From contig JAMWDA010000002.1 of NCBI GenBank assembly GCA_023818995.1, forward strand, positions 1-12,791: a stretch of DNA of 12,791 bases, in the 5' to 3' direction. Source of the DNA: Candidatus Omnitrophota bacterium. Its GTDB lineage: Bacteria > Omnitrophota > Gorgyraeia > Duberdicusellales > 4484-171. This document shows positions 7,925 to 12,791 of this stretch, one piece after another. A model generated the notes under the pieces. The model saw nothing but the letters and a program-made list of their open reading frames with translations. It ran no database searches and was not told the DNA's origin. The position numbers and the translations under genes are program-made. Position 1 is the first letter of the stretch. Every line of letters begins with the position of its first letter.

Positions 7925-8467
7925 ATGAAAATGAGGAAGAGGTTTTTAGTAAATATAGATTTTCAGATAAAGTTTATTTTTAAGTTTTGTCTAATCGTGG
8001 TTATAGTTACCTTGATTATGGGAGCACTTCTATTATTTATGTCACGCAATTTTACGACTGTAGTTATTGAAGATGCTAAGGTAGTAGTTAAAAGAACCAT
8101 AGATTTTCTCCTACCTTTAATGTTAGAAACATTATTGGTTGCTATAGTTTTGGCTAGTACAAGTGTTTTTATCCTCACTTTGATTATTTCTCATAAATTC
8201 GCCGGTCCTATACATAGATTTAAAAAAGAAATATCCGCATTAAAGGATGGTAATCTAAACGTTAATTTTAGGATAAGAGCTAATGACCAATTCCAAGATT
8301 TGGCTAAGAGTTTATCTGAACTTGTGGAAACTTTAAGAGAAAAGAAAATTTTCCTTAAAGATAAATGGGAGAAATTTAAAGAAGGTGTATATAAATTAAC
8401 GAGCAATAATGAAGAGATTGTTAAACAAGGTAAAGAGATAGATGAAATTTTAAGTTACTTTAAGTAG
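7925..8467 (+). CDS. Two-TM HAMP-domain membrane protein without output domain
   Basis: This 180-residue protein has a basic N-terminus, a transmembrane helix at about residues 17-39, a short extracytoplasmic segment of only about 20 residues, and a second helix at about 62-88. A HAMP linker follows at about 85-139 (ISHKFAGPIHRFKKEI, then DGNLNVNFRIRANDQFQDLA). The C-terminal 40 residues are charged and probably helical or coiled coil, with no histidine kinase, cyclase or methyl-accepting signalling domain. Small HAMP-only proteins of this layout are usually annotated as partial chemotaxis receptors; here the ORF looks complete. It starts 9 bases after the lipoprotein stop, and its ribosome site (AGGGGGT, 7914-7920) overlaps that stop codon, so the two are surely co-transcribed. 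The short periplasmic part argues against ligand binding; it may sense the membrane or pair with the lipoprotein, which is inference. Confidence 0.75.
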   Translation: MKMRKRFLVNIDFQIKFIFKFCLIVVIVTLIMGALLLFMSRNFTTVVIEDAKVVVKRTIDFLLPLMLETLLVAIVLASTSVFILTLIISHKFAGPIHRFKKEISALKDGNLNVNFRIRANDQFQDLAKSLSELVETLREKKIFLKDKWEKFKEGVYKLTSNNEEIVKQGKEIDEILSYFK

Positions 8468-8536
8468 TTTCATTAATTAGAGTTGTAAATTTATTAGCTT
8501 GATTTGAAAGAATTATTATAAATAATAAAAAATTAG

Positions 8537-9124
8537 ATGCCTTTTTATTTTAGAATTATAACTTATATTTTTCTTATATTTTTTATATCTTTACCAATAC
8601 TAAATTCCTTAGCTTTGTCTTTAGAAAGTAGGCATTTTCATATTTATATTCATCCTGAAATAAACACAGTTCAGTTATTAGATAAACTTAAAGTAAAATA
8701 TTTTCTTAGTTTATATAGCGAATCTCTTAAGAAAGATGATTTAGAATATTTATTAAAGAATTTACTTGATGCAATTTATCTGGAGACTTCCGATGCTTTA
8801 GATATTCATATGTATAGTTTCCAAATAAATATAGATATTCTGCCTAATCGTCAGTATTTAAATAGGCTTTTAGCTCCCTATTTTAGAAATTTTTCTTCTT
8901 CACCCTCCTTTTATGTTTACGAACAAAATAAGATCTATATTTCTTTTGAAGATATGACTTTAGGTATACTTGTTCATGAAATAGCCCATGCTATAGTTTC
9001 TCATTATTTTGTTATTCCTCCACCTACAAAAGTTCAAGAAATATTATCAGGTTATGCTGAGTATTTGGTTAATAAATCCATAGGTAAAGATAGCTCTTAT
9101 AATTTAAAAGATGGTGAAAATTAA
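8537..9124 (+). CDS. Exported putative zinc metalloprotease (HExxH)
   Basis: The 195-residue product has an N-terminal hydrophobic stretch (about residues 7-26) ending in a plausible cleavage site after SLA, so it is likely exported. The middle part is unremarkable alpha/beta sequence. Near the C-terminus the motif HEIAH (His147-Glu148-His151) fits a zinc-binding protease active site, and QEILSGYAEYL 16-26 residues later resembles the gluzincin helix carrying the third ligand (Glu168 or Glu175). The region between is Pro-rich (IPPPTK). A peptidase role is therefore probable but the family is not recognised and the substrate is unknown; it could also be a catalytically idle relative. No clear ribosome site precedes ATG 8537, only AT-rich sequence. 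The 69-base gap from the HAMP gene may hold a weak promoter. Its 3' end overlaps the alkyltransferase gene by 14 bases. Confidence 0.65.
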   Translation: MPFYFRIITYIFLIFFISLPILNSLALSLESRHFHIYIHPEINTVQLLDKLKVKYFLSLYSESLKKDDLEYLLKNLLDAIYLETSDALDIHMYSFQINIDILPNRQYLNRLLAPYFRNFSSSPSFYVYEQNKIYISFEDMTLGILVHEIAHAIVSHYFVIPPPTKVQEILSGYAEYLVNKSIGKDSSYNLKDGEN

Positions 9125-9404
9125 ACCAATAGAATTTACTGCTTTTGAAAAGAAAGTCTTAAAAGAGGTATTAAAAATACCTTTAGGCAAATTGCGTACG
9201 TATAAATGGATAGCTAAAAAGATAGGTAAACCCAAAGCGGTTAGAGCAGTGGCTAATGTTTTAAGAAAAAATCCTTATACTTTGTTTATTCCCTGTCATC
9301 GGGTAATAAGGTCAGATGGTAAGATAGGGGGATACTCTTTGGGTAAGGGAGTTAAGGTTAAGCTCATAGAGTTAGAGAAGAAGATAAAAGAACTCATTAA
9401 ATAG
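9111..9404 (+). CDS. ogt: Methylated-DNA--[protein]-cysteine S-methyltransferase, single-domain form
   Basis: This 97-residue protein corresponds to the C-terminal catalytic and DNA-binding domain of Ogt/Ada/MGMT proteins, which transfer alkyl groups from O6 of guanine to an active-site Cys in a one-time reaction. Visible residues: Tyr31 in the recognition helix region, Arg45 in RAVAN (the arginine finger), Asn54 in KNP, the active site IPCHRVI with Cys62 and His63, GGYS, and Glu89 near the end. All key positions fit an active enzyme. The N-terminal domain found in full-length Ogt is missing. Small size recalls alkyltransferase-like (ATL) proteins, but those have Trp or another residue in place of Cys. 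ATG 9111 overlaps the end of the protease gene by 14 bases, with no separate ribosome site, so translation is probably coupled; GTG 9114 is an alternative start. Confidence 0.9.
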   Translation: MVKIKPIEFTAFEKKVLKEVLKIPLGKLRTYKWIAKKIGKPKAVRAVANVLRKNPYTLFIPCHRVIRSDGKIGGYSLGKGVKVKLIELEKKIKELIK

Positions 9405-9414
9405 GCTCTGTAAA

Positions 9415-9436
9415 CAAATTTTTGATTATAAATTTG
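9415..9436 (+). terminator. Weak hairpin downstream of the alkyltransferase gene
   Basis: CAAATTT (9415-9421) can pair with AAATTTG (9430-9436) over an 8-base loop, 10 bases after the stop codon. The stem is AT-rich and the nearest T run (CTTTTT) comes about 10 bases later, so a true intrinsic terminator is doubtful. Confidence 0.2.
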
Positions 9437-9473
9437 ACTTATCATCTTTTTAATACCCTCTTAAATTTTAAGA

Positions 9474-9501
9474 TTGCAAAACATATCAAAATAAGTATAA
9501 T
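9474..9501 (+). promoter_or_regulatory. Sigma70-type promoter of the kinase gene
   Basis: TTGCAA (9474-9479) and a perfect TATAAT (9496-9501) are separated by 16 bases. A start of transcription near 9508 would give a leader of about 25 bases before ATG 9533. This is the best-formed promoter in the window. Confidence 0.7.
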
Positions 9502-9515
9502 GCTTTAAAAGCATT
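9499..9515. promoter_or_regulatory. Perfect palindrome overlapping -10 and start site (operator candidate)
   Basis: AATGCTTTAAAAGCATT is an exact inverted repeat: eight pairs around a single central A. It shares its first three bases with the -10 box and covers the expected transcription start. That position suits binding of a dimeric repressor. No regulator is encoded next to it, and in AT-rich DNA a chance palindrome is possible. Confidence 0.4.
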
Positions 9516-9532
9516 TAGGTAAATAAAAAATT

Positions 9533-12500
9533 ATGATTTTAGAAGGGGAAATATTAGTTAATAGATACAAGGTATTAAATATGTTAGGTAAAGGCGGTAT
9601 GGGTGTAGTATGGAGAGTTTACGATAATGTTACTAAAAGAGAAGTAGCCTTGAAGCAGTTATATCGTTATCGCCAGGAATATCATCAGGAGGAAGGTTCT
9701 TTAAAAGATAGAGATTATAAATCAAAAACAATAGTTAGTGAAATAAAAAGCGATTTTAAGACGAGTTCTTCTTCAAAAATATATATAACTACTGGCACAG
9801 TAGATGAGGAGGAGAGATTACGGTTTAAGCAAGAGTTCTGGATGATGTCTAAACTGCGCCATCCCAATTTAGTAGAAGTTTACGATTATGGGACTTTGGA
9901 GAATAAAGATGATTATATTACGATGGAAATTGTTGAAGGAGAAAGTCTTCGTAAAGTTATTTCTTCACGCCAATTGCCCTTATCACAAATATATAAAATA
10001 CTTATTCAGATAGCTCAGGTGTTAAATTTTATTCATTCTCGTTTACTCGTTCATAGGGATATTAAATCTGACAATATTTACCTTACCCCATCTGAGAGAG
10101 TGAAAATGTTAGATTTCGGTTTAATGAAGCAGATAGGTTTACCCAGTACAGGAGAGATTGAAGGTACCCCTGTTTATCTTCCTCCCGAAGTTGCTATGGG
10201 AGGTATTATTGATGCAAGGTCAGATTTGTATTCGTTAGGAGTGCTTGCTTACGAATTATCTACAGGAGAGTTACCCTTTTATGGAAAGACAATTGAGGAG
10301 TTAATTAAAAAGCACTTAGAAGAAGAACCAATCCCACCACGTTCTAAACGAGATATGCCTGAAGAATTCAATAGAATTATCTTAAAGTTGATAGCTAAGG
10401 ATCAAAATGAACGTTATCTAAATACAATAGAGTTGCTGAGAGATTTATCTCTTCTTATCGGAGAGAAGTATGTAGGAGAAACTTTAGAAGAGAAACGGAG
10501 TTATTTGAACTGCAGTGAACTCGTTGGCAGGGAAGAAGAAATTAATTATTTAAAACAAGCTTGCAGAGATTTACTTAGAGGTAAAGGAAGAGCTATATTT
10601 GTTTCCGCTCCTGCAGGTGTAGGTAAGTCCCGTTTGATTCAAGAGCTAAAGTTACATATTCAGATATTGGGTATTACCTGGACAATGGGTAAATGTTTTG
10701 AGCAAGGTATGAGTTTGTATCAACCCATATCAGAAGCATTTAAGCCTTTGGTTTCTTTGGTAAAAAAATCAGTTGTAGATAAATTTGGCAATGTATTAGT
10801 TAAGGTTATTCCTGCATTAATGGAATGGGGTTATGCACCTTTACCTAAATTGGAAGAGATTGAAGAAAAAGTGCGCCTTTTTGATAATGTTACAGAATGG
10901 TTGAAAGAGGTAACCCAAGTTAATCCTGTAGTTATATATATAGAGGATTTACAATGGAGTGATTTTGTTACTTTAGAGCTATTGAACGTATGTATAAGCC
11001 AATTAAGAGATTATCCCATACTTTTTTTAGGTTCATTTCGGAGTGACGAGGTTGAGCCAGGGAGTATAATTTTTAACATGGTTGAAGAAGGTTTAGTTGA
11101 AGAGTTGAAGTTATCTCCTCTTACTTTTGATAATGTGCGATTAATTATTGAGAGGATGCTTGGCAAAATAGAACTAAGTGATGAGTTTGTAGAGTATATG
11201 TATAAGATTACAGGTGGTAACCCATTTTTTATCAGTGAGAGTTTACGTGAATTGATTGAGGAAGAAAAACTTATTTTAGAACATGGCGTATGGAGATTGC
11301 CTGTGGAGGTGAGGTTATTATCGTTACCTTCTTCTATAGAAGAAACAATATTGGAGCGTCTTAACCTATTACCACCTCACTTACTTGAATTTTTGCAGGT
11401 AGCATCTGTTATCGGTCATAAATTTGATTTAGCTATTTTAAAATCAATAATTGAGATAAAAGATGAAACTCTATTCAGTAATATTAACGAATTAATTGAA
11501 CGGCAATTTTTGAAAAGAGAAGATAGATACTATGTTTTTACTCACGACCGTCTTAGAGAAACGTTATATAACCAATTAAACGATGATAATCGGCGCCAGT
11601 TACATGAAAAAGTAGGCAATACAATAGAAAAACATGGTAAGAAGGAAGGAGAGTTTATAAGTGGGCTAGCCTATCATTTCAGTAGGGGGATAAGTAAAGA
11701 GAAAGCAGTAAAGTATCTTTTAGAAGCGGGTCGATACGCCTACACCAATTGCGCTTTTAAGGAAGCAAGGGAGATGTTGTTAGAAGCTGAGCGATTAATT
11801 TTATCTATTCGTTATCCTCAAAAGCAGAAAGTATTGCTTCAGATTTGGGAGATGGTTGGTATTGCTAGCATGGCTACTGAAACACAAGTTGCTATTGAAT
11901 ATTTGGAAAAGTTTCGCTCGTATATTTTGGCCGATAAGAGGGTTACTTGCACAATTAGAATTATGAGGAAGATTTTTAAGATCGTAAGGTTTATATTACC
12001 TAATATTTTGGCTGACCGTATAAGTCTTTTTGCTTTACGGGCGAAAATGGGAGGTAATGAATTCGATCGTAGAGGTAGAATTGTTCCCCAAGTTTTTATT
12101 CCCCGTTTGATTATTGCTCAAGTATACTTAGCCTTTGCATATTCTTTTGCCGATGAGTATGAGAAATCTTTTGTTATTGCTAAGTTTAATTTAAATTGTC
12201 TGCCTGACCAATTATCTCCTGTACGTCCGGGAATTCTAACAAGCGTTATCAATGCTCAGACAGCTAGGGGTAGATTTGTAGAAATGGGAGAATATGCTAA
12301 AGAAGGCATATCTTTATTTAAAAGATTTGAGAAGCTTTTTAATCCCAATTTAGATAGAGATATTATGGGAATCAGTGGTTTTGCTTATTTAAACTACGAT
12401 AACTCTATGGTTCAACGAGGAAGAAAATTTAGTGGTTATTTAGATAAAGTTATTGAAGTAGGTGAGAATCTGAGACATTTAGAAATGGTATGGTGGGCTT

Positions 12501-12791
12501 CTTATGTTAAAGCATTAAGGTTTTCTTATACAGGGGAGTACGAACGTTTCCAAGAAGTAGGGGAGAAATTGGTTAGTTATGTTAAGAAATTTGGTTATGC
12601 ACAGAGCCATCAGATGCTTATTTGGCGTCTAAAGGGGTTATCTTTTTTACAGAGGGGAGAAATAGAAGAAGCTAAAGATTGCGCCTTTAAACTTATAACT
12701 ATGGGAGAACAAAAGAATTTTTTAGCGGCAACTTCCTTCGGTAATCTTCTTTTTGGGCAGATATATCTTTTACAAGAGGATACAGATAGAG
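9533..12791 (+). CDS. Ser/Thr protein kinase fused to AAA ATPase and helical-repeat region (3' partial)
   Basis: The frame is open from ATG 9533 to the window edge (1086 codons). Residues 12-300 are a Hanks-type kinase with all key residues: glycine loop LGKGGMGVV (18-26), Lys41, Glu101, HRDIKSDN (Asp176, Asn181), DFG (Asp194) and GTPVYLPPE (Glu219). A polar Ser/Lys/Glu-rich insert of about 50 residues (44-93) separates Lys41 from helix C. From VGREEE (331) an AAA_16-type NTPase follows, with Walker A APAGVGKS (359-366), Walker B ending IEDLQWSD (Glu471, Asp472), and TGGNPFF. After a winged-helix-like stretch and a THDRLRETLY segment, helical repeats of TPR type run from about residue 690 to the edge. 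The layout matches PknK-like or MalT/LuxR-related signalling ATPases joined to a kinase. It is probably cytoplasmic, as no TM helix is seen. The output domain, if any, lies beyond the window. The ribosome site is poor (AGGT 12 bases upstream). Confidence 0.9.
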   Translation, partial: MILEGEILVNRYKVLNMLGKGGMGVVWRVYDNVTKREVALKQLYRYRQEYHQEEGSLKDRDYKSKTIVSEIKSDFKTSSSSKIYITTGTVDEEERLRFKQEFWMMSKLRHPNLVEVYDYGTLENKDDYITMEIVEGESLRKVISSRQLPLSQIYKILIQIAQVLNFIHSRLLVHRDIKSDNIYLTPSERVKMLDFGLMKQIGLPSTGEIEGTPVYLPPEVAMGGIIDARSDLYSLGVLAYELSTGELPFYGKTIEELIKKHLEEEPIPPRSKRDMPEEFNRIILKLIAKDQNERYLNTIELLRDLSLLIGEKYVGETLEEKRSYLNCSELVGREEEINYLKQACRDLLRGKGRAIFVSAPAGVGKSRLIQELKLHIQILGITWTMGKCFEQGMSLYQPISEAFKPLVSLVKKSVVDKFGNVLVKVIPALMEWGYAPLPKLEEIEEKVRLFDNVTEWLKEVTQVNPVVIYIEDLQWSDFVTLELLNVCISQLRDYPILFLGSFRSDEVEPGSIIFNMVEEGLVEELKLSPLTFDNVRLIIERMLGKIELSDEFVEYMYKITGGNPFFISESLRELIEEEKLILEHGVWRLPVEVRLLSLPSSIEETILERLNLLPPHLLEFLQVASVIGHKFDLAILKSIIEIKDETLFSNINELIERQFLKREDRYYVFTHDRLRETLYNQLNDDNRRQLHEKVGNTIEKHGKKEGEFISGLAYHFSRGISKEKAVKYLLEAGRYAYTNCAFKEAREMLLEAERLILSIRYPQKQKVLLQIWEMVGIASMATETQVAIEYLEKFRSYILADKRVTCTIRIMRKIFKIVRFILPNILADRISLFALRAKMGGNEFDRRGRIVPQVFIPRLIIAQVYLAFAYSFADEYEKSFVIAKFNLNCLPDQLSPVRPGILTSVINAQTARGRFVEMGEYAKEGISLFKRFEKLFNPNLDRDIMGISGFAYLNYDNSMVQRGRKFSGYLDKVIEVGENLRHLEMVWWASYVKALRFSYTGEYERFQEVGEKLVSYVKKFGYAQSHQMLIWRLKGLSFLQRGEIEEAKDCAFKLITMGEQKNFLAATSFGNLLFGQIYLLQEDTDR

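Noticed and set aside
8499..8527. Promoter for the protease gene (TTGATT with AT-rich -10 candidates)
   Set aside because: No hexamer at proper spacing stands out from the AT-rich background, and the implied leader would be about ten bases; left uncalled.
1..12791. tRNA, rRNA, CRISPR array, transposon or attachment site
   Set aside because: No cloverleaf-like GC-rich segments, short regularly spaced direct repeats, transposase motifs or flanking inverted repeats were seen; the only regular repeats are protein-domain repeats in the giant gene.

Overview
The window is AT-rich (roughly one third G+C by eye) and every convincing gene lies on the + strand. Taken together, the genes suggest a diderm, probably uncultured, bacterium. 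They include a giant filamentous-haemagglutinin-like surface protein, a lipobox lipoprotein of the SurA/PpiC type, a stand-alone HAMP membrane protein and a Ser/Thr kinase fused to an AAA ATPase. This mix recalls candidate phyla such as Omnitrophota, but that placement is inferred from gene style and is not proven by any marker gene here.

Region 1 (2-6907) is the 3' part of one very large gene that enters from upstream; 2301 codons are visible. From N to C it encodes a repetitive beta-helix of the FHA type, a complete-looking clan GH-A glycosidase TIM barrel (about 1483-2445) set into the helix, more beta-helix with a recurring 'GIG...LDT...LQ' module, a fibronectin-III-like domain, eight tandem Ig-like repeats (4733 to about 6665), and an unrecognised 80-residue tail. 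Known FHA-like proteins are exported and sit at the cell surface, so this one is probably a long surface or secreted fibre that presents a carbohydrate-active enzyme.

Region 2 (6908-7363) has no intact gene, but its first part still looks coding in shifted frames. This suggests decay or frameshifting of the 3' end of the giant gene or of a former neighbour. A TTGACA promoter candidate near its end leads into Region 3.

Region 3 (7364-8467) is a tight two-gene operon: a lipoprotein with the helical chaperone part of SurA/PpiC proteins but no PPIase domain, then a two-TM HAMP protein with no output domain. Region 4 (8537-9404) is a second overlapping pair: an exported HExxH putative zinc protease and a small O6-alkylguanine-DNA alkyltransferase with intact PCHR site.

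Region 5 (9405-12791) starts with a well-formed sigma70-type promoter whose -10 box overlaps a perfect 17-bp palindrome. It drives a Ser/Thr kinase-AAA ATPase-helical repeat protein that runs off the 3' end (1086 codons visible). The window thus combines cell-surface and envelope functions (fibre, lipoprotein, protease) with signalling (HAMP, kinase) and one DNA repair gene. No tRNA, rRNA, CRISPR array or transposon was seen.
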